In this document: positions 33,038-41,455 of the stretch, in pieces
How positions within the stretch are numbered: position 1 is the stretch's first letter
Layout: every line of letters begins with the position of its first letter
DNA from: Intestinibacter sp964449895
GTDB lineage: Bacteria > Bacillota > Clostridia > Peptostreptococcales > Peptostreptococcaceae
Assembly: GCA_964449895.1 (NCBI GenBank)
Contig: CAYVBY010000003.1
Span: 119,800 to 183,799, forward strand
Direction of reading: 5' to 3'
Length of the DNA: 64,000 bases
Made by a program: the position numbers and the translations under genes
The notes under the pieces: generated by a model
What the model saw: only the letters and a program-made list of their open reading frames with translations
What the model was told of the DNA's origin: nothing
The model's database searches: none

Positions 33038-34450
33038 ATGTTTGATAAGAATAATAATCTACTTTATGATAAAGCGATAGAAGTTGTTGAAAATGCTACA
33101 AAGCTTAGATTAAATGGAAATGATTTAAGTCTTAAAATTGATATTCCAGATGATTTTAAAATTAATTTTTTTGAAATTATAGATAAGGTTAATTTTAATC
33201 TTATGGAAGATAAGGATAATTTTTATGGATATTTTTTATTTCAAATGAATAGAAAAATAGATTTTGAGATAAGTAGTTCAAGTGCTATAAATTTCAAAGG
33301 ATCAAAATATACGATTTATTTTAATCCACTACTATTTCTAAAGTTAGATATAAAGCAAATGGAAACAACTATAAAACATGAGATTTTACATGTGGTTTCA
33401 CTTCATTTAGTAAGAGCTAAAGAGCTAAAAAACACTGGTAAATACAGTACCTTAGCAATAAATTTAGCTATGGATGTAGTTGTAAATCAGTATTTAAATT
33501 ATCTACCACCATATTCAGCTACTTTAGAATGGGTAAATGTAAATTATAATCTTCAATTAGAAGCATATCAACTATTAGAATACTATCTAGAAAAAATTCA
33601 AGTAGAGCTTGATTTGCAAGAATATAATGAAGATGGAGAAGAACATGATACTGACCAAGAAGAGGTAGCATCTATAGAATTTGATCCTGAGAAGACTCAC
33701 AACATATGGGAAGATTCAGATGATATAGATCAAAAAATTATGGAGGAATTTACTCAAAAGTTTGTAAATGCATCTCAAAAAGGTACAGTACCGGAGTATT
33801 TACAAGGTTTAATAGATTCACTTAAAAACAATAAAGGAGAGCTTCCTTGGAATTTATATCTTAAAAAATTAATGGGAACTATTGAAAGTAGTAAGAAAAA
33901 AACTGTAACAAGAAGAAATAGAAGACAGCCAAATAGGCTTGATCTTAGAGGAGAGCTTAGAAGTCACAAAGGAGAAATTGCCGTGGCAATAGATATAAGT
34001 GGGAGTATAAGTGATGAAGAATTTAAGCAAGCTATGAAAGAAGTATTGGCAATAGTCAAAAATTATAATCATCAAATTACAGTTATAGAATGTGATAGGG
34101 AAATTAAACGAGTTTATAAGGTGAAGTCGATTAAAGACATAAAGGAAAGATTTGCAACTGGAGGAGGAACTGAGTTTTCTCCAGTATTTGAGTATTTAAA
34201 TCATAAAAAGTTTAATCTATTAATATATTTTACAGACGGCAAAGGTGAAAATAAATTAAAAGTATGTCCTAAGGGATATAAGGTATTGTGGATTATATCA
34301 GGAAAAGGTGATAAGATTTCACTTACAAATCCTTATGGAGCAGTCAAAAGATTAGGACAAATTAAAGATGTTAATAAAGGTAATATGCTAGATTTAAAGG
34401 ATGTTATGTATGATGGTTACTCTATGAATAATCAGCAGCCAATTATATAA
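33038..34450 (+). CDS. Metallopeptidase-like (DUF2201-type) and VWA domain protein
   Basis: 470 residues with two parts. Residues ~10-190 form a putative metallopeptidase domain with HEILH at 114-118 (HExxH) in TTIKHEILHVVSLHL. An acidic linker (190-240) and an Arg-rich stretch (VTRRNRRQPNRLDLRGELR) follow. The VWA domain has a complete MIDAS: Asp319-x-Ser321-x-Ser323 in AIDISGSIS, Thr378 in GGGTEF and Asp400 in YFTDGKGE. The order matches the DUF2201 family partnered with MoxR ATPases. It may be a metal-dependent scaffold or protease activated by the ATPase. Its target is unknown. Confidence 0.85.
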   Translation: MFDKNNNLLYDKAIEVVENATKLRLNGNDLSLKIDIPDDFKINFFEIIDKVNFNLMEDKDNFYGYFLFQMNRKIDFEISSSSAINFKGSKYTIYFNPLLFLKLDIKQMETTIKHEILHVVSLHLVRAKELKNTGKYSTLAINLAMDVVVNQYLNYLPPYSATLEWVNVNYNLQLEAYQLLEYYLEKIQVELDLQEYNEDGEEHDTDQEEVASIEFDPEKTHNIWEDSDDIDQKIMEEFTQKFVNASQKGTVPEYLQGLIDSLKNNKGELPWNLYLKKLMGTIESSKKKTVTRRNRRQPNRLDLRGELRSHKGEIAVAIDISGSISDEEFKQAMKEVLAIVKNYNHQITVIECDREIKRVYKVKSIKDIKERFATGGGTEFSPVFEYLNHKKFNLLIYFTDGKGENKLKVCPKGYKVLWIISGKGDKISLTNPYGAVKRLGQIKDVNKGNMLDLKDVMYDGYSMNNQQPII

Positions 34451-34453
34451 ATG

Positions 34454-34490
34454 TAAAAGGAGATTTGAAAAATTCAAATCTCCTTTTTTT
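34454..34490. terminator. Rho-independent terminator after the VWA gene
   Basis: AAAAGGAGATTTG, a short loop and CAAATCTCCTTTTTTT, directly after the stop codon. Confidence 0.93.
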
Positions 34491-34513
34491 AACATGCAGA
34501 AAATTATATTGAT

Positions 34514-34557
34514 TTAAAATTTGTGAATAATTATAATTTCTGTTAATATATTTCAAA
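34514..34557. repeat. Copy 1 of a 44-base dispersed repeat
   Basis: It is 37 of 44 bases identical to 47096-47139, with most changes being transitions. Both copies sit between a terminator and the 3' end of a minus-strand gene. Core ATAATTATAATTTC. Confidence 0.45.
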
Positions 34558-34560
34558 AAT

Positions 34561-35154
34561 TTATTTTTCAAATGGAGATCTTGAATAAAGAATAAAGTAA
34601 CCTTGTGGATGTTTACAAACTGGACATATTCCAGGGACTTTTTTACCTGTGTGAATATGTCCACAATTTAAGCAAATCCATTGTTCTTCTTCGTCACTAC
34701 TAAATAAAGTACCATTTTCTACATTTTCGGCGAAATATCCAAATCTATCTCCATGAATTTTTTCGATTTTTGCAATCATATCGAAGCTATTTGCTACATC
34801 TAAAAAACCTTCTTCTCTAGCTACATTGGCAAAATCTTTATATACGACATCATGTTCTTGATATTCGTCGTGTTGGGAAGCTCTAAGAGTTTGACCTATA
34901 TTATCAAAGATTTCTACAGGATAGCCTCCATCTATAGTTATAGTATCACCAGAAAGATCTTTTAAGTGATCATAAAATACTTTTGCATGTGCTCTTTCTT
35001 GGTCAGCTGTGTATGTAAAAGCTTTTTCTATTAGGATTAAGTTTAAATTTTTAGCCTGACATGCACCAAATGTGTATCTATTTCTAGCTTGACTTTCACC
35101 TGCAAAAGCTCTCATTAAATTTAATTTAGTCTTACTGTCTTTTAATAAATTCAT
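34561..35154 (-). CDS. Rubrerythrin
   Basis: 197 residues. The N-terminal ferritin-like diiron domain has the ligand motifs FAGESQARNRYTFGA and ADQERAHAKVFYDHL. The C-terminal rubredoxin-like domain carries the four-Cys site in WICLNCGHIHTGK and GICPVCKHP. It reduces hydrogen peroxide to water in the anaerobic cytoplasm with electrons from rubredoxin or NADH-dependent reductases, protecting against oxygen. Gene order and length match classical Rbr. Its minus-strand promoter lies in 35155-35289, an AT-rich gap; no clear PerR box was seen. Confidence 0.95.
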   Translation of the reverse strand: MNLLKDSKTKLNLMRAFAGESQARNRYTFGACQAKNLNLILIEKAFTYTADQERAHAKVFYDHLKDLSGDTITIDGGYPVEIFDNIGQTLRASQHDEYQEHDVVYKDFANVAREEGFLDVANSFDMIAKIEKIHGDRFGYFAENVENGTLFSSDEEEQWICLNCGHIHTGKKVPGICPVCKHPQGYFILYSRSPFEK

Positions 35155-35289
35155 AAAAAACCTCCATAAATAAGTTATTTGTATTATTATTTACGATAAT
35201 TGTTATTTTATTCTAAATTTATGATTTTTACATAGAATAGATAGGTATGTAGAAACTATTAAGGAATATATTTTTTATGGAGAATTAAT

Positions 35290-36261
35290 ATGGAAAAAAA
35301 GGAGTTAATATTGACGCTTTTAAATATAAAAGGATTGGGAAGAAAAACTGTAAGTAATATGTTGAGATATAATGTTACAAATAATTTAGAAACGAGTGAA
35401 ATATTAAATTACATAAATTTATCGAGACAAAAGGTAAAGAAAATACCAAAAGTAAATGAGGCAGATATAGAAGTGGCAAAATTTAAATCATCACAAATTA
35501 TTAAGATTTGCAAAGAGCAAAAAATAGGTATAATGACAATATTAGATGAAGATTTTCCACAAAAATTAAAAATAATAGAAGATAATCCAATAATTTTATA
35601 TTATAAAGGTGATAAAAATTGTTTAAATAAAGCTTCAATAGCAGTGATAGGGACTAGAAAACCAACTGCACATGGAGAAAGAGTTTCATATAAACTTTCA
35701 TCAATATTATCACAAAAGGGATATTGTATAGTAAGCGGACTTGCAAATGGATGTGATACATTTGCACATCTTGGAAGCCTTAGTATTTCTGCAAAAACTA
35801 TTGCAGTTATGTCATGTGGACTAGACATTATATATCCAAAAACTAATTCAAATTTATTCAACAAAATAATAGACGATGGAGGATGTGTGATAAGTGAATA
35901 TCCTCCAGGACAAAAATTATTTAAGAATCAATTAGTAGAAAGAGATAGACTACAAAGTGCCTTAAGTGAAGCTATTGTAGTTATAGAAAGTACTATAAAT
36001 GGTGGAACTTTTCATACTGTAAATTATGCCTTCAACCAAAATAAAAAAGTGGCTTGCTATAAGCATAGTGAAAAATACACAGGAGAAAACTCTGTTCAAG
36101 GAAATTTGAAACTACTTGAAAACAAAGAAGTGATACCTATTAACAGTATGGAATCTATTGATCAATTTATTAAAAATTTAGAAAAACAAAGTGATTATAA
36201 TAAAATCAAAACTAAAAATTTAGAATATATATATATGAATCAACTTGAATTTAAAATATAA
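35290..36261 (+). CDS. DNA-processing protein DprA-like
   Basis: 323 residues. An N-terminal helix-hairpin-helix-like segment (LLNIKGLGRKTVSNML) is followed by a Rossmann-like SMF domain (about 115-300): VIGTRKPTAHGERVSYKLS, IVSGLANGCDTFAHLGSL, ISEYPPGQ and VVIESTINGGTFHTVNYA. DprA loads RecA on incoming single-stranded DNA in transformation and binds DNA in other bacteria. The C-terminal winged helix of some family members is missing. It stands alone, not beside topA or sun as in many genomes, so it may be a paralogue. Confidence 0.88.
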   Translation: MEKKELILTLLNIKGLGRKTVSNMLRYNVTNNLETSEILNYINLSRQKVKKIPKVNEADIEVAKFKSSQIIKICKEQKIGIMTILDEDFPQKLKIIEDNPIILYYKGDKNCLNKASIAVIGTRKPTAHGERVSYKLSSILSQKGYCIVSGLANGCDTFAHLGSLSISAKTIAVMSCGLDIIYPKTNSNLFNKIIDDGGCVISEYPPGQKLFKNQLVERDRLQSALSEAIVVIESTINGGTFHTVNYAFNQNKKVACYKHSEKYTGENSVQGNLKLLENKEVIPINSMESIDQFIKNLEKQSDYNKIKTKNLEYIYMNQLEFKI

Positions 36262-36323
36262 GAAAATACAGATTATTTATGCTAGAATTAATATATATAT
36301 AATAAACTAAGGAGGATGTTTTA

Positions 36324-36923
36324 GTGAATAGATGTAGATTAAACAGAACTATAATAATTTTAGTAATTATAATAATATTACTTCTAGCAATAATATTTAA
36401 GTCTGTAATTATACCTAAATACAATGAATACATGGATTTGAAGGAAAAATACAATCAATCAGTTGAAAAAGAAGAAGACACGGAACAAACAAATTCAGAA
36501 GAAGAAAAAGAAAATATAATAGAAAAAGAAAATATACAAGAGCAAAAAGTAAGTTTAGAGGAAAAACTTTTAGGTAAATATATAATATTTGCTGATGATA
36601 ATTCTGGACTTGGAATACTTAAATTTACTAAAAATGAATTAAAATGTGGATATTTTGCTTCAGAAGGATATGATGGTAGGATTTATAGTATAAAAGAAAT
36701 AGGAGATACAATATATTATAACATTGTAGATGGAACAACAGTTTCAGTCCAATTATTAGATGATGATACAGTTTATTATAATGGATTTAGTAAATGTAAA
36801 CTTCTAAATGCTCAACAATTAATAGCAAGGGTATATAATAGATTTCCAGAGCTGACTAATTATGATTGTTTATCTTATTTTGGAGTAAGTCAACAAGATG
36901 TAGACAAATTTTACTCTAATTAA
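36324..36923 (+). CDS. Membrane-anchored hypothetical protein
   Basis: 199 residues from a GTG start (AAGGAGG 8 bases upstream). One N-terminal membrane helix (IIILVIIIILLLAIIF, residues ~10-27) anchors it with the bulk outside. A highly charged Glu/Lys/Asn stalk follows (about 45-80). The domain at ~85-160 has many beta-strand-like segments (KYIIFADDNSGLGILKF, TIYYNIVDGTTVSV), and the end resembles YNRFPELTNYDCLSYFGVS. I do not recognise the family. It is an ordinary monocistronic clostridial surface protein with unknown role. Confidence 0.75.
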   Translation: MNRCRLNRTIIILVIIIILLLAIIFKSVIIPKYNEYMDLKEKYNQSVEKEEDTEQTNSEEEKENIIEKENIQEQKVSLEEKLLGKYIIFADDNSGLGILKFTKNELKCGYFASEGYDGRIYSIKEIGDTIYYNIVDGTTVSVQLLDDDTVYYNGFSKCKLLNAQQLIARVYNRFPELTNYDCLSYFGVSQQDVDKFYSN

Positions 36924-36991
36924 TATATTTTTAAGATAAGATGAATTATAATACAGTTAATGGAATATATTTATAGGAAGGACTGGTTACT

Positions 36992-37501
36992 ATGGAGATG
37001 TGGGATATTTACGATAAAAATAAACAGGTAACAGGCAAGTTTATGAAGCGAAATGATTGGAATATGAAACCTGATGAGTTCCACTTAACTGTAATAGGAA
37101 TAGTACAAAATTTAGAAGGTAAATATTTAATCACTCGTCGTAGTCTAGACAAAGAATGGGCTGCTGGATGGTGGGAATTACCAGGTGGTGGAGTAAGTGC
37201 TGGGGAAACTTCTAAAGATGCTATTATTCGTGAAATTAAAGAAGAAGTAGGAATTGATGTGTCAAATGCAAGTGGTGGGTGTGTTTATACTTATAAACGT
37301 GAAAATCCAGATGAAAAAAATAATTATTTTGTAGATGTATATAATTTTGTTTTAGATTTTACAGAATCTGATGTTATAGTTCAAGAAAAAGAAGTACTAG
37401 AATTTAAGATTGCTACATTTGAAGAAGTTCAAAATTATTCTAAGAAAATAGGTTTTTTACATTTTGACAGTATAAAACCTGCCTTTGATAAAATTAGATA
37501 A
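36992..37501 (+). CDS. Nudix hydrolase
   Basis: 169 residues with a complete Nudix box: GGGVSAGETSKDAIIREIKE followed by EVGI (Gx5Ex7REUxEExGU). The N-terminus starts like Nudix proteins related to isopentenyl-diphosphate isomerase (MWDIYDKNKQVTGKF). It hydrolyses a nucleoside diphosphate linked to another moiety; the exact substrate cannot be read. AGGAAGG precedes the ATG. Monocistronic, ending near a hairpin at 37506. Confidence 0.9.
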   Translation: MEMWDIYDKNKQVTGKFMKRNDWNMKPDEFHLTVIGIVQNLEGKYLITRRSLDKEWAAGWWELPGGGVSAGETSKDAIIREIKEEVGIDVSNASGGCVYTYKRENPDEKNNYFVDVYNFVLDFTESDVIVQEKEVLEFKIATFEEVQNYSKKIGFLHFDSIKPAFDKIR

Positions 37502-37505
37502 AATA

Positions 37506-37558
37506 ATAGCCTATATGATATAGCTGAACGGATTTTAAGCTTTACTGTATAGGCTTTT
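37506..37558 (+). terminator. Probable terminator after the Nudix gene
   Basis: AGCCTATA and TATAGGCT form an outer stem around a second small stem (AGCT / AGCT) and end in TTTTATTTG. It is weaker than other terminators in the window. Confidence 0.5.
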
Positions 37559-37624
37559 ATTTGTAAAATTTATAAAAACGAGTAGAAATAATAATCAAAA
37601 TATGGGGATATGAAATTTTATCCA

Positions 37625-37653
37625 TTGACAAAATTATAGCAACATTATAGAAT
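37625..37653 (+). promoter_or_regulatory. Promoter of the SAM-riboswitch/ECF operon
   Basis: A perfect TTGACA (37625-37630), 17-base spacer and TAGAAT (37648-37653), 26 bases before the riboswitch. Confidence 0.8.
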
Positions 37654-37678
37654 ATATTGGTTGTAAAATAGAATATTG

Positions 37679-37816
37679 CTTATCAAGAGAGGTGGAGGGA
37701 CTGGCCCTATGAAACCCAGCAACCGGTCATTTTGGCAAAGGTGCTAAATCCTACAGAATTGTTCTGGAAGATAAGATTAGGTATATAATCTCTTTCTAGA
37801 AGGAAAGAGATTTTTT
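37679..37816 (+). promoter_or_regulatory. SAM-I (S-box) riboswitch with terminator
   Basis: The aptamer runs from CTTATCAAGAGAGGTGGAGG to GATAAG (37770-37775). It has the conserved ACTGGCCCTATGAAACCCAG, GCAACC and AAGGTGCTAAATCCT segments. The expression platform is AATCTCTTTC / GAAAGAGATT with T6 (37787-37816). SAM binding stops transcription before the ECF transporter genes. The rest of this 398-base gap (37559-37624, 37817-37898) shows nothing else. Confidence 0.96.
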
Positions 37817-37898
37817 AATGTTAAAAACAAGGTTATATTTTGAACTGATTAGAAAAATTTTGTGAAATAAATACAGTAAACTAAAGAAAGGAGGCATT

Positions 37899-38447
37899 AT
37901 GATAAAGATAGACACAAAAACGATAGTAACAATAGGTGTTGCAGCTGCTCTTTATGGTGCTCTTGGTTTTATTGGGATTCCAATAGGACCAAATACACAA
38001 TTAAAACCTGCAGTAGTACTACTTGCCATTTTCTCAGCATCATTTGGACCTTTAGTAGGATTTTGTATGGGCTTTATTGGTCATATGCTTACAGATATGA
38101 TTGCTGGATGGGGAATCTGGTGGGGCTGGGTAGCCAGCTCAGGTATTATGGGATTATTTATGGGACTTATTTTTAAATGTAAAAAATTTAGCATTAAAAA
38201 TGGTTTATGTAGTAAGTTTCATGTATTTCTTTTAATAGTTACAGGTATGATAGGGATTTTTGTGGCAATTTTATTTGCTGCTGGATTTGATGTGATATTT
38301 ATGGGTGAACCAAGGGAAAAAATGATGGTTCAAGTTGCCCTTGCTGTATTTTCAAATTCAATAGTATTTTTAGGAGCAGGAGTTCCAACAATACTTGGAT
38401 TTATAAAGGCTAATAGAAGAAATAGTAATTTGCGTATAGAAGAATAG
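37899..38447 (+). CDS. ECF transporter substrate-binding (S) membrane subunit, MtsT-like
   Basis: A 182-residue integral membrane protein (about 5-6 helices) starting with TIVTIGVAAALYGALGFIGI. GPLVGFCMGFIGHMLTDM is the S-component signature with acidic/His residues in a helix. It captures the substrate and docks on the EcfT/ATPase complex encoded next. Control by a SAM-I riboswitch indicates methionine or a methionine precursor; the name MtsT for such SAM-regulated ECF systems is established by comparative genomics. RBS AAGGAGG. Confidence 0.88.
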   Translation: MIKIDTKTIVTIGVAAALYGALGFIGIPIGPNTQLKPAVVLLAIFSASFGPLVGFCMGFIGHMLTDMIAGWGIWWGWVASSGIMGLFMGLIFKCKKFSIKNGLCSKFHVFLLIVTGMIGIFVAILFAAGFDVIFMGEPREKMMVQVALAVFSNSIVFLGAGVPTILGFIKANRRNSNLRIEE

Positions 38448-38456
38448 GAGAAAAAT

Positions 38457-40136
38457 ATGATAAGTTTTAAAAACTTTAGTTTTAAATACAATAATGTAGT
38501 TGATAAAACTTTAAAAAATATAGATTTAACTATAAATAACGGAGAAAAAGTATTAATAGTAGGACCTAGTGGAAGTGGAAAATCTACTCTTTCACATTGT
38601 ATAAATGGACTTGTTCCCTTTTCATATGAGGGAGAATTTGAAGGTGAGTTAAAAATAGACGATATACAACCTTATGAAGAAAGTTTATCTGAAGTTAGTA
38701 AAAAAGTAGGAACTATACTTCAAGATCAAGACTGTCAATTTATAGGACTTTCTGTTGGGGAGGATGTGGCATTTAATTTTGAAAATGATGCTATGTCTTT
38801 GAAGGAAATGAAGGTTAAAGTTATAAAATCACTTGAACTAGTAAATATGGTGGATTTTTTAAATAGTAGTCCCTACGAATTATCAGGGGGGCAAAAACAA
38901 AGAGTATCACTAGCTGGAGTGCTTGGAAGTGATGCAGAAGTTTTATTATTTGATGAACCACTTGCCAATTTAGATCCCAAATCAGGAAAAGAAATTATGC
39001 ATCTTATAAATGACATTCACAGAAAAACTAATAAAACTATTATAATAGTTGAACATAGAATAGAAGATGTTTTAGAACAAAACTTTGATAAAGTAGTTGT
39101 AATAGATAGAGGTGTTATTAAAAAAGTAGGAACACCAGATGAAGTTTTAAAATCTGACTTATTATCTAAATCGGGACTTAGAGAACCTTTATATGTAGAG
39201 GCTATGAAGCTTTCAGGATGTGATATTTCTATAGAATCTAATTTAAGTAATTTAAATAGCATAAATGATTCTAATAAAGAAATATTAAGAACATGGTTTG
39301 AAGGTAAAGTCCTAAATGAAGTAAATGATAAAAATGAAAAAATTTTAGAAGTAAAAAACTTATCATTTTCACATGATGGAAAAATAAATACTTTGGATGA
39401 TGTTTCCTTTGATTTAAATAAAGGTGAAATCCTAGCAATTCTTGGAAATAATGGAGCTGGAAAATCTACTTTATGTAGAGTTATGACAGGAATATTAAAA
39501 TATAAAAAAGGAAATATTTATTTAAATGGAGAATGCATAGATTCTTGGTCTATAAGAAAAAAAGGATCAACAATAGGATATGTGATGCAAAATCCAAACC
39601 AAATGATATCTCAACATATGATAAAAGATGAAATTTCACTCGGATTAAAGTGTAGAGGATATTCAAAAGAAGCTATAGAAGAAAAAGTAGAAGAAGTATT
39701 AAAAATATGCGGTTTATATCCTTATAGAAATTGGCCTATTTCAGCACTTAGCTACGGTCAGAAAAAAAGAGTTACAATAGCAGCTATTTTAGCTGTAAAT
39801 CCAGAAGTTATAATTTTAGATGAACCTACAGCGGGACAAGATTATAAACATTATACAGAGTTTATGGAGTTTATAAAAAAATTATCTCAAAGGGGAATAT
39901 CAATAATAATGGTAACACACGATATGCAATTGACTTTAGAATATTGTGATAGAGCAGTTGTATTATCAAAGGGTAAAAAAATAGCAGATGATAAGCCATC
40001 AGCTATTTTGACAAATGAAAAAATAATTGAACAAGCAAATTTAAAAGAAACTTCATTATCAACTTTGGCAAGAGCAATTGGAGTAGATAATGTAGATGAC
40101 TTTGTACAATTTTTTATAGCACAAAATAAAAGATAG
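38457..40136 (+). CDS. Fused double ATPase of the ECF transporter
   Basis: 559 residues with two ABC ATPase domains in one chain, in place of separate EcfA1 and EcfA2. The first has Walker A GPSGSGKST, signature LSGGQKQRVSLAG and LLFDEPLANLDP. The second has GNNGAGKST, a degenerate signature ALSYGQKKRVTIAA and VIILDEPTAGQD. Both keep the switch His. It powers the ECF transporter with its S (37899) and T (40185) neighbours; the set is a dedicated, not shared, transporter. Confidence 0.93.
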   Translation: MISFKNFSFKYNNVVDKTLKNIDLTINNGEKVLIVGPSGSGKSTLSHCINGLVPFSYEGEFEGELKIDDIQPYEESLSEVSKKVGTILQDQDCQFIGLSVGEDVAFNFENDAMSLKEMKVKVIKSLELVNMVDFLNSSPYELSGGQKQRVSLAGVLGSDAEVLLFDEPLANLDPKSGKEIMHLINDIHRKTNKTIIIVEHRIEDVLEQNFDKVVVIDRGVIKKVGTPDEVLKSDLLSKSGLREPLYVEAMKLSGCDISIESNLSNLNSINDSNKEILRTWFEGKVLNEVNDKNEKILEVKNLSFSHDGKINTLDDVSFDLNKGEILAILGNNGAGKSTLCRVMTGILKYKKGNIYLNGECIDSWSIRKKGSTIGYVMQNPNQMISQHMIKDEISLGLKCRGYSKEAIEEKVEEVLKICGLYPYRNWPISALSYGQKKRVTIAAILAVNPEVIILDEPTAGQDYKHYTEFMEFIKKLSQRGISIIMVTHDMQLTLEYCDRAVVLSKGKKIADDKPSAILTNEKIIEQANLKETSLSTLARAIGVDNVDDFVQFFIAQNKR

Positions 40137-40184
40137 TATATTAAATTATAAAGTTTTTATATATTAGGAAAGATAGGTGAAAAA

Positions 40185-41012
40185 ATGAGTAGAGCGAAAA
40201 CTCTTTATATAGATGGAGACTCTATCTTCCATAAATTAAATGGTGTAAGTAAAATATTAATTTTTATAGTTTGGACTGTAATAACAATGATGTTTTTAGA
40301 CATAAGGGTGTTTATAGCTATGGGAATTTTAGGCACTATTATGCTTTATTTCTCACAAATATCATGGAAAACAATAAAGCCACTTTTATGGATAATGATA
40401 GGATTTAATTTGATAAATATTATTTTTATATTACTTATAACTCCACAGTACGGAACGGAGTTAGTTGGTACAAATACTGAATTAATAAATTTAGGATATT
40501 CATATATAAATAAAGAAACTTTATTTTATGCACTTACAATTTCGCTTAAATATGCAGTTCTTATGCCTATAACTGTAATATTTATTTTTACAACTCATCC
40601 AAGTGAATTTGCAAGTAGTTTGAATAAAATAGGGGTTCCGTATAAAATAGCTTATGCTGTAAATATAGCATTTAGATATATTCCAGATGTTCAACGAGAA
40701 TACAATGATATATTAAATGCTCAACAGGCTAGAGGTCTTGCTTTTTCTAAAGGAGAAGGTAAGCTTTTTGAGATATTAAAAAATTATACAACTATATTTG
40801 TTCCATTAGTATCATCATCTCTTAAGAGAATAGAAACTGTTTCAAATGCAATGGAACTTAGATCGTTTGGAAAAAAGAAAAAAAGAACTTGGTATAGCTA
40901 TAAAAAAATGAATAAATTAGACTTTATTTTTATAGTTATTTGCATAATTTTATTAATTGGAACAGTTTATTTAAAAAATAATATAGTAACAGGTTTTTAT
41001 TATCCTTTTTAG
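40185..41012 (+). CDS. ECF transporter T component (EcfT)
   Basis: A 275-residue membrane protein. N-terminal hydrophobic helices (about 20-130) are followed by the coupling region with the conserved Ala-Arg-Gly motif in ILNAQQARGLAF, then ETVSNAMELRSFGKKKK near the second Ala-Arg-Gly-like site. It links the ATPase fusion to the S subunit. A final membrane helix (DFIFIVICIILLIG) ends the protein. It completes a SAM-regulated ECF importer. Confidence 0.9.
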   Translation: MSRAKTLYIDGDSIFHKLNGVSKILIFIVWTVITMMFLDIRVFIAMGILGTIMLYFSQISWKTIKPLLWIMIGFNLINIIFILLITPQYGTELVGTNTELINLGYSYINKETLFYALTISLKYAVLMPITVIFIFTTHPSEFASSLNKIGVPYKIAYAVNIAFRYIPDVQREYNDILNAQQARGLAFSKGEGKLFEILKNYTTIFVPLVSSSLKRIETVSNAMELRSFGKKKKRTWYSYKKMNKLDFIFIVICIILLIGTVYLKNNIVTGFYYPF

Positions 41013-41083
41013 AAAAATATAAAGATATATTAAAAATTTTCAAAAAATAGGCATAAAAATTGAACGAAAGCGAACAATATTTA

Positions 41084-41110
41084 TTGACAAGAATAAATTG
41101 ATAGTATAAT
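41084..41110 (+). promoter_or_regulatory. Promoter of the asnA T-box unit
   Basis: TTGACA (41084-41089) and TATAATAT (41105-41112). The best hexamer gives a 15-base spacer, the shifted TAATAT 17. The metNIQ leader at 60974 has the same arrangement. Confidence 0.7.
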
Positions 41111-41134
41111 ATTTAAGTAGTTGGAAAATTTTAA

Positions 41135-41397
41135 AAATGCTATGAAGGGAAGAGTAGTTATAATACAGAGTTGAAGCGAGCTGGTTATGGTGTAAGTCCA
41201 GTACAAAGTATATAATGAAGAACATCCTGGAGCTACTAACCGAAATCATATTAGAGAGTAGACTTAGTCGGAACCAAACCGTTATCATATTGGTGGCGTA
41301 TAGTAGTACGTTAATGAGGAGAACTTTTTAAGTTAAATTAGGTGGTACCGCGGAAGTACAGTCTTTCGTCCTATATATTAGGATGAAAGGCTTTTTT
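41135..41397 (+). promoter_or_regulatory. T-box leader of asnA (asparagine specifier AAC)
   Basis: Stem I has GGGAAGAGTA on the 5' side, GGTTATGGTGTAAG in the distal loop and GAA-G-AAC-A on the 3' side, so the specifier is AAC (41221-41223), asparagine. It matches the gene it controls and calibrates the reading of the other T-box. The canonical AGGTGGTACCGCGG lies at 41340-41353. The terminator is CTTTCGTCCT / AGGATGAAAG with T7 (41363-41397). The leader fills the 444-base gap between ecfT and asnA apart from its promoter. Confidence 0.95.
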
Positions 41398-41455
41398 TAT
41401 TGGAATAACAAAATTTGATTTTGGAATTTATGGAGATTGGAAGGAGTAAAAAGAT

